From Candidatus Gastranaerophilales bacterium (GTDB lineage Bacteria; Cyanobacteriota; Vampirovibrionia; Gastranaerophilales; Gastranaerophilaceae), in contig CALURK010000001.1 of assembly GCA_944323165.1 (NCBI GenBank), positions 124,001 through 188,000 of the forward strand: 64,000 nucleotides of DNA, given 5' to 3'. Numbering within the stretch: the first letter of the stretch is position 1; the number at the start of each line of letters is the position of its first letter. The notes beneath the pieces are model-generated. The model did no database searches. It was not told the origin of the DNA and was given only the letters and a program-made list of their open reading frames with translations. The position numbers and the translations under genes are program-made. Below are positions 8,741-16,553 of the stretch, piece by piece.

Positions 8741-9160
8741 ATGGGATTTGGAACAATATCAAACACATTTATAAATTGTAACGGGCATTCGGTCGCTTTT
8801 AGTTATAATAGCTTAAGCCCATTCGGATGTTGTCGCGGTTTTGGTGGATTTACTCCAGGGTGTTTTGGTTTTGGCTTCAATTCAATGTGTGGAAATCCTT
8901 ACGCTTTTGGAGCCGGAGCAGGATTGGGTTTTGCTGCCGGTGTTGCTTTAACTCCTCTGTTACCAGCTGTTTTTAAGGGGATAGGTCAAGGATGTTCTTG
9001 GCTCTGGAACAATGCTATTGTTCCTGCCGCTAAAGGAGTTTGGGAAGGAGTTAAGTGGGTAGGAAACGGTATCGCCAAAGGAGCTAAATGGGTTTGGAAT
9101 GGTGTTAAAAACTTATGGAACAATATTTTCCACAAGGACTCTAAAGCGAAACAAGCTTAG
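8741..9160 (+). CDS. Gly/Phe-rich protein with Trp-rich amphipathic C-terminal repeats
   Basis: A 139-residue protein of no family I recognise. Residues 1-50 are Gly/Phe/Cys-rich (FGCCRGFGGFTPGCFGFGF, with a further Cys nearby). Residues 53-75 form an Ala/Gly-rich hydrophobic segment. Residues 80-130 are basic and Trp-rich with a repeated pattern (KGVWEGVKW, KGAKWVWNGVKNLWNN) typical of membrane-interacting amphipathic helices. The start has AAGGG. The 3' end overlaps the convergent HAD gene by 20 bp. It could be a membrane-active or surface peptide; this is inference from composition only. Confidence 0.65.
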   Translation: MGFGTISNTFINCNGHSVAFSYNSLSPFGCCRGFGGFTPGCFGFGFNSMCGNPYAFGAGAGLGFAAGVALTPLLPAVFKGIGQGCSWLWNNAIVPAAKGVWEGVKWVGNGIAKGAKWVWNGVKNLWNNIFHKDSKAKQA

Positions 9161-9827
9161 GTGTAAATAGGGAACGATCTGCTTCATTAAAGTTTTTAAT
9201 AATTCCTGATAATCCGTCTATATTTTGGTAAAATTCTATCGGTTCTATAGAATCCACTGCGATAATTTTACCTATACCAGCAGCTTTAGCGGCATTTATT
9301 CCGGCTATAGCATCCTCAAAAACAACGCAATCTTTTGGCGGTAAATTGATTTTGTCTGCTGCAATTAAAAATATATCCGGTGCAGGTTTCCCTGGAATTT
9401 TCCCGTCTGAGTAAACTATTTTATCAATATCAAACCAGCGAGATAAATTAAATTCTTTTATATAAAATTCTACATTATCCCACTCTGACATTGTCGCAAT
9501 TGTTCTTGGAATGTTGTTTTCCTTTAGAAAATCAAGAAATTCTATTGCTCCGGGAGCAAGTTTAAAGTTTTCTTTGTCTAAAAGGCAGCGTTTTCGATAT
9601 AATGATTCTTTTTCTTTTGCATATTTTTCGACCATTTCAGGAGTTGGTTTTTTGCCGATTGCATATTCGATAATATCTTCATTTGTATGACCAAACATAT
9701 TATCTCGCATTTCTTCTTTGGTAAAAGAAGTTCCCCTTAATATCTTGGAAAATTCCAACCACGCATCATAATGTAGTTGGGAATCCCAATATAAAGTTCC
9801 GTTAAAATCGAAAATTACACCTTTCAT
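9141..9827 (-). CDS. HAD-superfamily phosphatase / beta-phosphoglucomutase-like hydrolase
   Basis: A 228-residue HAD subfamily IA enzyme. Motif I is VIFDFNGTLYWDS, with Asn in place of the usual second Asp of DxD. Motif II is TIATMSE, the motif III lysine lies in GKPAPDIFL, and motif IV is VFEDAIAGINAAKAAG. DFNGT versions occur in some HAD hydrolase clades, so this need not mean loss of activity, but the general acid/base is altered. The substrate (sugar phosphate or nucleotide) cannot be told. A -10 hexamer ends 7 nt before the ATG at 9827, giving a probable leaderless transcript back to back with that of the 9867 gene. Confidence 0.88.
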   Translation of the reverse strand: MKGVIFDFNGTLYWDSQLHYDAWLEFSKILRGTSFTKEEMRDNMFGHTNEDIIEYAIGKKPTPEMVEKYAKEKESLYRKRCLLDKENFKLAPGAIEFLDFLKENNIPRTIATMSEWDNVEFYIKEFNLSRWFDIDKIVYSDGKIPGKPAPDIFLIAADKINLPPKDCVVFEDAIAGINAAKAAGIGKIIAVDSIEPIEFYQNIDGLSGIIKNFNEADRSLFTPKLVSL

Positions 9828-9834
9828 AATTATG

Positions 9835-9840
9835 ATTATA
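9835..9840 (-). promoter_or_regulatory. -10 element of the HAD gene, probably leaderless
   Basis: TATAAT on the minus strand is 7 nt from the ATG at 9827. It is 14 nt from the divergent TATAAT at 9855-9860, so the two promoters are back to back. Confidence 0.55.
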
Positions 9841-9851
9841 CTATAAAAACG

Positions 9852-9860
9852 TGGTATAAT
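9852..9860 (+). promoter_or_regulatory. Extended -10 promoter of the gene at 9867, leaderless
   Basis: TGGTATAAT (extended -10) is followed by exactly 6 nt and then the ATG at 9867. No Shine-Dalgarno is possible in that space. Confidence 0.65.
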
Positions 9861-9866
9861 AGTTTT

Positions 9867-10088
9867 ATGAAAAAGTTTATAGCATTATTAACGATCTTTG
9901 CCTGCACTTTGTCTGTATGGGCAGAAATTCCGCAAAAACGACAGTATGTTCCTGTGAACAGAATGAAAAATCCGCCTGTTGGAACTTTTAAAAAGAAAAA
10001 AGATGGTACTATTGTTCAGTACAATGACAGAGGAAAGAAGATCGGTGAATATAAATTAGAGAATAACAGTTACAAGAAAATTAAATGA
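9867..10088 (+). CDS. Small secreted basic protein
   Basis: A 73-residue protein with a signal peptide (MKKFIALLTIFACTLSVWA, probable cleavage after WA) and a short basic mature part, PVGTFKKKKDGTIVQYNDRGKKIGEYKL, which reads like a single beta-hairpin repeat. It is not recognised. The stop overlaps the start of the PilZ gene (ATGA), so the two are translationally coupled. A periplasmic or exported role is inferred from the leader. Confidence 0.75.
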   Translation: MKKFIALLTIFACTLSVWAEIPQKRQYVPVNRMKNPPVGTFKKKKDGTIVQYNDRGKKIGEYKLENNSYKKIK

Positions 10089-10708
10089 AATTTAATCTAA
10101 GTCTGGAAAATATAAATTATATAAAAATAACTTATCGCGACCCTGAAGGTGTTGGACACGTTGCAAAAGCTGTAATTAAACAGTTAAGTTCTGTAGATAT
10201 TTTGGCGTGTATGAAATATGAGGACTCCGTTAAAATTCCTTATCCGCAAGATGTTCAGGTTAGTTTTGCTTGTGACAATGCCCTTTATAAAGCAAATACT
10301 ACGTTGAAATTTGTAGAGAGTGATGATTTGTATGTGTATTTTACGCTAAAATTACCTCAAGATATTGAATATAAACAAAATAGAGAGTTTTTTAGAGTAA
10401 AAATGGATGAAAGTGTTTTGATAAGATTTAAAGATACAGTTATACCTTCCAGAATTTATGATATTTCTGCAAACGGAATTAAAGTAAAATTGGATAAGAG
10501 CATTCAATTTCCGGAAGAAGTAATGCTGGATATTTTATTTAGTACCGGCGAAATAAAGACAAAAGCCAAATTTATTCGTCAGGATAATGAAGAAGGTATT
10601 GCAAAGGCATCTTTTGAATTTGAGAATATGTCGGAAACAAATCGGGATATAATCGCTCAAAAATGTATCCAAAAGCAGTTGGAAGACAGACGCAAAGCTT
10701 TGATGTAA
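10085..10708 (+). CDS. PilZ-domain protein (c-di-GMP binding, YcgR-like)
   Basis: A 207-residue protein with an N-terminal YcgR-like beta domain (about 1-95) and a C-terminal PilZ domain (about 98-200). Both ligand motifs are present: RxxxR as NREFFRVKMD and (D/N)xSxxG as DISANGIKV. It should bind cyclic di-GMP and modulate motility or surface behaviour, in keeping with a flagellar gene (fliD) 4 kb away. It overlaps the secreted protein gene by 4 bp. No separate promoter is evident. Confidence 0.87.
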   Translation: MKFNLSLENINYIKITYRDPEGVGHVAKAVIKQLSSVDILACMKYEDSVKIPYPQDVQVSFACDNALYKANTTLKFVESDDLYVYFTLKLPQDIEYKQNREFFRVKMDESVLIRFKDTVIPSRIYDISANGIKVKLDKSIQFPEEVMLDILFSTGEIKTKAKFIRQDNEEGIAKASFEFENMSETNRDIIAQKCIQKQLEDRRKALM

Positions 10709-10789
10709 AGATTTGTAACAAAAAGGCAATATTACCTTCAAAAAAGTTTTACATGATATAGAAGTGTGTAAAACCGTAAGGAGGTTTGT

Positions 10790-11161
10790 ATGAATGCTAT
10801 ATCTTTTAGTGGTGGTGAAACTGCAGGAAGTATTGGGATAAAATCCAATAATCAAATTAGGAAAAATCCTATTGAAACACCTTTGCAAACTCCAGGTGGT
10901 GATACCGTGAATTTTCGTGGAAAAGATTACGAAGAATCTTCTTCTGCTGGTAAGACTCTATTGAAAGGGCTTGTTTCCATCGCTGTTGTAGTTGGTGCTT
11001 TAGGGCTTGCTCATAAAAAGGATGTTTTTGGAAAGATTAAAAACGCTGATGTGAAGAAATATATTGAAAAAGCTACTGAACCTTGTTATAAAATCTGTCA
11101 CAAAGCTAAAGAATTAGCTACTGCTGCTTATAATAAAGTTAAAGATAAGTTTTCAAAATAG
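10790..11161 (+). CDS. Hypothetical membrane-anchored protein with two aromatic N-terminal motifs
   Basis: A 123-residue protein not assigned to a family. It has MNAISFSGGE at the start and DTVNFRGKDYE near residue 40, two copies of the hydrophobic-x-F-(K/R/S)-G motif. One transmembrane helix lies at about 58-76 (LLKGLVSIAVVVGALGLAHK), followed by a Lys-rich helical tail. AAGGAGGT precedes the ATG. A bidirectional terminator separates it from the convergent gene at 11235. Confidence 0.75.
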   Translation: MNAISFSGGETAGSIGIKSNNQIRKNPIETPLQTPGGDTVNFRGKDYEESSSAGKTLLKGLVSIAVVVGALGLAHKKDVFGKIKNADVKKYIEKATEPCYKICHKAKELATAAYNKVKDKFSK

Positions 11162-11178
11162 TTCTATAGAGAAGCAAC

Positions 11179-11210
11179 AAAAAAAGGACAACTCTTTTGC
11201 CCTTTTTTTG
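11179..11210. terminator. Bidirectional terminator
   Basis: AAAAAAAGG and CCTTTTTTT flank a short loop, giving a U-tract for both the 10790 gene (+) and the 11235 gene (-). Confidence 0.65.
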
Positions 11211-11234
11211 TAAATGGAATTATTAAACAGAAAA

Positions 11235-11570
11235 TTACATATTTCCTGTTGCAAAAGAAGCAGCTTCTTCATAAGGGTTTTCAACTCCTGCGCTTTGAGC
11301 AGCTTTAAATGCTGTTTCAAAAGCTTTGTCTGAATTTTCAGCAATCTGCGGGTTTTCAAGAAGTGCCTTCAAATCGTGTTTAGTGTCATCAGCACCTTTA
11401 AATAACATTGAACGTCCAATAACTTCTGCTTTTGGGTCAGAAAAATCACTTATTTTAGGGGAATCATTTTCAGCAGCAACTTCTGGGGGATTTTCTTGTG
11501 GTTGTTGTTTAGAAATGCCGCTGTAGTTTACTTGATTTACACTAAATTTTGGACCATTTACTTCACTCAT
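11235..11570 (-). CDS. Hypothetical small acidic protein
   Basis: A 111-residue protein with no recognised domain. It has NQVNYSGIS near residue 14 and RSMLFKGADD near residue 55, again the short aromatic-Gly motif. The rest is Ala/Glu/Pro-rich and probably partly disordered, ending in an Ala-rich helix. GAGGT precedes the ATG at 11570 by 7 nt, supporting the start. It converges on the 10790 gene. Confidence 0.7.
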   Translation of the reverse strand: MSEVNGPKFSVNQVNYSGISKQQPQENPPEVAAENDSPKISDFSDPKAEVIGRSMLFKGADDTKHDLKALLENPQIAENSDKAFETAFKAAQSAGVENPYEEAASFATGNM

Positions 11571-11699
11571 TTATATTACCTCGCTAATTATTTAATTATA
11601 TCATATTCAGTTTTTAATCAACTATCCATTAGTTCTAAAACGTAAGATTAATTTTTTTTGCTAGTTGAGTGGTAAATTTTATGAAAAAATTTACAAAAA

Positions 11700-11728
11700 T
11701 TTACTATTTATATTGACTTTGTTATAAT
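11700..11728 (+). promoter_or_regulatory. Promoter of the TPR gene, TTTACT-17-TATAAT, leaderless
   Basis: The extended -10 TGTTATAAT ends at 11728, exactly 6 nt before the ATG at 11735. A TTTACT -35 lies 17 nt upstream of the hexamer. Confidence 0.65.
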
Positions 11729-11734
11729 TAATAT

Positions 11735-12976
11735 ATGGCTAATGATATAGAGTCTTTGCAAAATATTCTTAAAGATGATCCTTCAAATTTTCAGGCAAGA
11801 AGAGAGCTTTCTATTTTACTTGTTAATAATGGGTTTAATGAGGAAGCAGAGGGAAATTTGTTGTATCTTTCAAAGTATTTTCCTGATGATGCTGAAATTT
11901 ATTATAATTTGGGAATTGTTAGTGAAAAATTAAAGAAATTTGATGATGCGAAGAAGTATTATCAAAAAGCTTTAGAGATTTCGCCTCAGGAGGACTTTTA
12001 TTACAACATAGGTGAAGTCTTTGTCGAACTCAAGGATTGGGATAATGCAATACTTGCGTTTAGAAAGGTTTTGGAAACCGATCCTAATGACGGCAATTGT
12101 TATTTCAATTTGGGTGTGTGCTATTTTAATAAAGATGAAAAAAATCTGGCACTTGATAATTTCCAAAAAGCCGTGTCTATTAATCCGAGAGATGTTTATG
12201 CCTATTTTTATCTGGGCTATATTTATCAAAATGACGGTCTGACAAATTTTGCGGTGGACAGTTATAATAAAGTGTTGGAAATTTCGCCGGATTATAGCTG
12301 GGCTTATTTTAATTTAGGTTCAATCGCTTTCAAAAACGGTAATTTAGAAGAGGCTAAAAATTATTTGTTAAAGACAATTCAGTATAACTCTTCTGATATT
12401 GAAGCGTATAAGTTACTTACAAAAATTTGTTTAAAAGCCGGAGAAACGGAAGAAATTCTTGAAATTCTACACACCAGGCTTCAAGCGGATGAAAATGGCG
12501 ACTTATATTATTGTTTAGCAAGGGTTTATAAATATATAGGTGATTCTGAAAAGTATTGTGATAATTTGGAATTAGCTCTTAATAATCCGTATACGTTGAC
12601 TTTCCCGAAAAAAATTGTAAAACAAGAATTTGAATATATAGAGGAAAAATTAGATAGAAAAGAAAAAATAGAACCTCAGACAACGGTAGAAGAATATTCT
12701 CCTGAAAATCAAAATTTAGAAGACGAGTCTGAAAAAGCTGATTTAGACGAAAGCGAAGAAAATTTTGATGAATATTCAGAAGGCGATGAGGAGTCGGAAG
12801 AAGATGAAGAATTATCAGAAGAAGAGGATGAGGATTTTTCTGATGAAGATTCTGAGGAGGATGAGGAGTCGGAAGATGACGAAGAGTTATCTGATGAGGA
12901 TGAGGATTTTTCTGATGAAGACTCTGAGGAGGATGATTCATACGATGATGAGGTGGATGAAGAACAAGACGAGTAG
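11735..12976 (+). CDS. Tetratricopeptide repeat protein with acidic repeat tail
   Basis: A 413-residue protein. Residues about 8-300 hold tandem 34-residue TPRs, e.g. AEIYYNLGIVSEKLKKFDDA and NCYFNLGVCYFNKDEKNLAL, a protein-protein interaction scaffold. Residues about 325-413 are nearly all Asp/Glu/Ser and contain two copies of a 25-residue repeat around DEDFSDEDSEEDEES, encoded by a DNA tandem repeat of about 75 bp at 12787-12935. There is no signal peptide, so it is cytoplasmic. recN follows after 3 nt, suggesting co-transcription. Partner unknown. Confidence 0.85.
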   Translation: MANDIESLQNILKDDPSNFQARRELSILLVNNGFNEEAEGNLLYLSKYFPDDAEIYYNLGIVSEKLKKFDDAKKYYQKALEISPQEDFYYNIGEVFVELKDWDNAILAFRKVLETDPNDGNCYFNLGVCYFNKDEKNLALDNFQKAVSINPRDVYAYFYLGYIYQNDGLTNFAVDSYNKVLEISPDYSWAYFNLGSIAFKNGNLEEAKNYLLKTIQYNSSDIEAYKLLTKICLKAGETEEILEILHTRLQADENGDLYYCLARVYKYIGDSEKYCDNLELALNNPYTLTFPKKIVKQEFEYIEEKLDRKEKIEPQTTVEEYSPENQNLEDESEKADLDESEENFDEYSEGDEESEEDEELSEEEDEDFSDEDSEEDEESEDDEELSDEDEDFSDEDSEEDDSYDDEVDEEQDE

Positions 12977-12979
12977 GGT

Positions 12980-14629
12980 ATGTTATCAAAAATTTTTATA
13001 AAAAATTATATATTGATAGATGAATTAGAATTAGACTTTTCTGAGGGGCTCAATATAATAACTGGTGAAACGGGAGCCGGAAAAAGTATATTGATTAATG
13101 CAATAGATATTGCCTTTGGCGCAAGAGCAGGAAAAGAAATTATTAAAGGAGATGCAGATAAGGCTGTTATTGAGCTGACTTTAATAAATAAAAAGCAGGA
13201 TTTGACAGAACTTTTTGAGGAGAATGGGATAGATAATTGCGGTGATGAAATAATATTGTCAAGAGAGGTTACTAAAAGCGGTTCTCGCTCAAGAGTGAAC
13301 GGTTGTTTGGTTAATCAAGATTTTATGAAGCATTTTCGTGAATTGTTTATTGATGTTCATTCTCAGCACCAGACGTATTCCTTTTTGCAGCCAAAGTACC
13401 ATATTATGTTGCTGGATGCATACGCAAAAGGTACTTGCGGGGAGCTTCTTGATAGATATAAAGCAGAATATGCACACTACAAAGACAGGCTTAACAAATT
13501 GGAAGAACTTAAAAATTCTGCGGATAAAACTTCCGAACAAATAGATTTTCTAAAATTTCAGGTTAATGAAATTGATGAAGCTCAAATAAAGTCTGCAAAT
13601 GAGGATGAAGAATTAAATAATGAACTTGCTGTTCTCGAAAATGTAGAAAAACTAAAAGACTTGACAGGAAGTTCTTACTGGGCTATTTCAGGCGACGATG
13701 GCGCAATTATGGACGGGCTTTTGCAAATCAAGATGAATTTGGCGAAAGCTTCCGGCATGGATAATTCACTTGAAGAGCAGGAAAATAGTTTGATAGAGGC
13801 GATTGAAATTCTTAAAGATTTGTCAACTTCTTTAAGAGAATATTCAACATCTTTAGACAATGATGAAGAAAGAATTAATACAATACAAGAACGCTTATTT
13901 GTTCTTGAAAAACTGAAACGTAAGTATGGCGGAACCTTAGAAAGTGTTATAACTCAGGGTGAAAACTTGAGAAAGGAACTCGAAGGAATAGAATTTTCCA
14001 CTCAAAATATTGAGGAGTTGCAATTAAAGATTGATGCTCAAAAAAATAAACTTGAAACGTTAGCAGGAGAAATTTCGGAACAAAGAAAGAATTACGCTCA
14101 GGTGTTATCCGGCTTAATTGTTGAAAAGCTTGAAAAATTGGAGCTTCCGAAAGTTAGATTTGAAATCCATTTCGAAAAATGCGAACTTGGAGCAAACGGA
14201 TTTGATAAAGTTGAATTTCTAATTTCAACAAATATTTCAGAAGGCTTGAAACCATTGGCAAAAGTGGCTTCAGGTGGTGAAATTTCAAGGGTAATGCTTG
14301 CGATAAAAACAATTTTTGCGCAGAGTGATGATATAGAAACCGTTATATTTGATGAAATTGATACAGGAATTTCCGGAAAAACCTCGCAAGCTGTTGCAGA
14401 TGAGGTTAAAGAGCTATCTAAATATATGCAAATAATTATGATAACTCACCAAGCTATAATCGCTTCAAAATCAGATAGACATTTCTATGTTAAAAAGACT
14501 CAGGACGGTCGTACAAGCGTTGATATTTCAATTTTGGAGGGTGAAGCGAAACTCAAAGCTGTTGCAGAACTTGCAGGCGGTGAAATTACTGATGAGTCCT
14601 TGAAGTTTGCAAAAACTCTCATAAACTAA
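12980..14629 (+). CDS. recN: DNA repair protein RecN
   Basis: RecN is an SMC-like ATPase acting in recombinational repair of double-strand breaks. The 549 residues show Walker A GETGAGKS (29-36), HSQHQTYSFL, a central coiled coil, the ABC signature ASGGEISRVMLAIK and Walker B TVIFDEIDTGISG, then MITHQA. This is normal length and complete. AGGG sits 4 nt before the ATG. It probably shares a transcript with the TPR gene and ends at a strong terminator. Confidence 0.96.
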   Translation: MLSKIFIKNYILIDELELDFSEGLNIITGETGAGKSILINAIDIAFGARAGKEIIKGDADKAVIELTLINKKQDLTELFEENGIDNCGDEIILSREVTKSGSRSRVNGCLVNQDFMKHFRELFIDVHSQHQTYSFLQPKYHIMLLDAYAKGTCGELLDRYKAEYAHYKDRLNKLEELKNSADKTSEQIDFLKFQVNEIDEAQIKSANEDEELNNELAVLENVEKLKDLTGSSYWAISGDDGAIMDGLLQIKMNLAKASGMDNSLEEQENSLIEAIEILKDLSTSLREYSTSLDNDEERINTIQERLFVLEKLKRKYGGTLESVITQGENLRKELEGIEFSTQNIEELQLKIDAQKNKLETLAGEISEQRKNYAQVLSGLIVEKLEKLELPKVRFEIHFEKCELGANGFDKVEFLISTNISEGLKPLAKVASGGEISRVMLAIKTIFAQSDDIETVIFDEIDTGISGKTSQAVADEVKELSKYMQIIMITHQAIIASKSDRHFYVKKTQDGRTSVDISILEGEAKLKAVAELAGGEITDESLKFAKTLIN

Positions 14630-14656
14630 AAAACGGAGCTTAGCTCCGTTTTTTTA
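14629..14656. terminator. Bidirectional rho-independent terminator
   Basis: AACGGAGC and GCTCCGTT form the stem, with an A-run before and a T-run after. It serves recN on the plus strand and fliD on the minus strand. Confidence 0.85.
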
Positions 14657-14660
14657 ATTA

Positions 14661-16397
14661 TTATGATAAGAATGAACTGTAATTCTGTTGCATTTGAGCA
14701 ATTGTCATTTCCATCTGGTAGAATTTATTTTCCAATTGTGTTTTATAAGTTTCAATGCTGGAATTTTTCTTTGTAATTTTTTCTTCCATACTGTTTATAT
14801 CAGAATCTAATGTTGATGTTTTGATGTCAAAATAACCTGTAGTTGCTGATAAACTTTGTTCAACAGCGTTTTCCATCATACTTAAAACGCCACTGTCGCC
14901 GGTTAATAATGCTTTAACGGATTCAGGGTTTTCTTCCAGAGCTTTTTTAAACTTTTCAGTATCAAGCGAAAGTTCGTATGTATCTGTAGATAAATTATTA
15001 CCGTCAGCAGCAGCGGTTGAAATACCTATGTCTGACAATAGCTTAAATATACCGCCGTTAGTTCCGTTTGAACCTGTAGCATAGCTTTTTAGAGTTCTTG
15101 TAAGGCTGGTAAGTGAGCTTTCTCCGTGAAGGTCAGCACCGCTTGCTGTAACTTCATCAACCTTAGCGATTGCTGCGTTATATGCCTCTATAAACTCATT
15201 AACAGCATCTTCTAACCCTGAAGTGTCCTGTGTAACCTGTAATGTGGTTTTTCCATCTTCTTCAGTATTGGCTCTATTCAATGTTAGCGTAACACCTTCA
15301 ATTCTGGAAATATCAGAAGTGATTGTATTGGAAGTAGAGGTCATTGTTGTACCATTAATAGAGAAAATGGCATTTTGACCAAGAGTTTGAGCATCAGTAT
15401 ACATCTTAGAGGAAACGAGATTTCCTTCGTCATCCCATTCAGAAGTTGTGAAGCCCATTACATCAGTAAAATTACTGGTTCCTGCTTCAATATTTATGTA
15501 AGAAGCTCCTTCAACTGTTGAAGTGATAGCAAGTTTACCTGTAGCATCATCCCAATATGCGTATGCTTGAGCGTCTTCACTGCTGTTTATCTGGGATATT
15601 AAAGATGAAAGAGTTGTATTTTCATCAATCTTAAATGTTGCATCACCAATAGTAAAAGTGCCGGCCGTGATTTGTTGGTTAAACCCTGAATTTTCTGCTG
15701 TTAATTTTGAAGCAACTGTTGCTTTGTATAAAGAATTTGTAGAAGCGTATGTTCCATCTTCTTGTTTAGTCAGCCCAACTAATGATACCAAGTTAGAGCT
15801 GTCGGTTGTTGCGCCAATATTGATTGAATCTGTACCATTTTGAGCAGAAAAGCTTAAAACGCCATTTTCATCAATTTCTGTTTTAACACCAAATTCAGCC
15901 ATACGCGCTTTTAAATCGCCTACTGTGTCTTCTTTTGCAATATTTATGGTCTGTTTCTCACCATTGACGTATGCAGTAAGAGTTCCCGCTGTAACTCCTA
16001 GGTTTGATAACAGTGTCTCATCATCTGCAACTGCACTTGCAGCATCTTTAGAAGTAGCTTTAGTTGTCGTTGCGAGTTGTTGAACATTTATATCGTAATT
16101 TTGTCTGAGTGCACTGCTTGTAACAGTAGCCGTAAATACTTCTTCGTTAGAAGATTTTGCAGAGTTTTTGGCAAACAAATCAAAAGTGCCTCCGAACTTT
16201 GCGTCAGTTAACTTTTCAATAGCAGAGCGCAAGGTCGAAAATACGCTGCGTGTATCACTAAGAGTAGTTTTTTGCGTTTGTAATTCTTTTAATTCTGTTT
16301 CAAACTTTTTAACTTCTTGCTGCTTAACCGAAACGAATGCTTCAACCCAAGAAGACGTATCTAAACCCGAAGCCAAACCGCTGAATGATATTGTCAT
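14661..16397 (-). CDS. fliD: Flagellar hook-associated protein 2 (filament cap) FliD
   Basis: FliD caps the growing flagellar filament and folds flagellin at the tip. The 578-residue protein starts MTISFSGLASGLDTSSWVEA, the hallmark FliD N-terminus, and ends in a helical region (YKTQLENKFYQMEMTIAQMQ) that fits the FliD C-terminal domain. The middle is Thr/Ser/Ala-rich and includes the D2/D3-type region. AAGGA precedes the ATG. No other flagellar gene is in the window, so fliD is separated from the main flagellar loci here. Confidence 0.92.
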   Translation of the reverse strand: MTISFSGLASGLDTSSWVEAFVSVKQQEVKKFETELKELQTQKTTLSDTRSVFSTLRSAIEKLTDAKFGGTFDLFAKNSAKSSNEEVFTATVTSSALRQNYDINVQQLATTTKATSKDAASAVADDETLLSNLGVTAGTLTAYVNGEKQTINIAKEDTVGDLKARMAEFGVKTEIDENGVLSFSAQNGTDSINIGATTDSSNLVSLVGLTKQEDGTYASTNSLYKATVASKLTAENSGFNQQITAGTFTIGDATFKIDENTTLSSLISQINSSEDAQAYAYWDDATGKLAITSTVEGASYINIEAGTSNFTDVMGFTTSEWDDEGNLVSSKMYTDAQTLGQNAIFSINGTTMTSTSNTITSDISRIEGVTLTLNRANTEEDGKTTLQVTQDTSGLEDAVNEFIEAYNAAIAKVDEVTASGADLHGESSLTSLTRTLKSYATGSNGTNGGIFKLLSDIGISTAAADGNNLSTDTYELSLDTEKFKKALEENPESVKALLTGDSGVLSMMENAVEQSLSATTGYFDIKTSTLDSDINSMEEKITKKNSSIETYKTQLENKFYQMEMTIAQMQQNYSSFLS

Positions 16398-16553
16398 AAT
16401 AAAAATCCTTTTTTATTTAATTGAGTATATACTATATATATTCATTATAAAGCATGTGTTTTTCTTTTTCAACCCTTTATATAAAGGATATTGTTACAAA
16501 TGTAAACTCTTTTATGTTATAATACTAAGGCTTAGTTAAGAGAGGATGTATTT

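Noticed and set aside
12579-12989. A 136-codon minus-strand frame rich in His/Pro
   Set aside because: It is the antisense of the acidic repeat tail of the TPR gene; the composition is a mirror of Asp/Glu codons.
14661-16397. Counting the ISFSG at the FliD start as the lineage aromatic motif
   Set aside because: FSGLASGLDT is the normal conserved FliD N-terminus.
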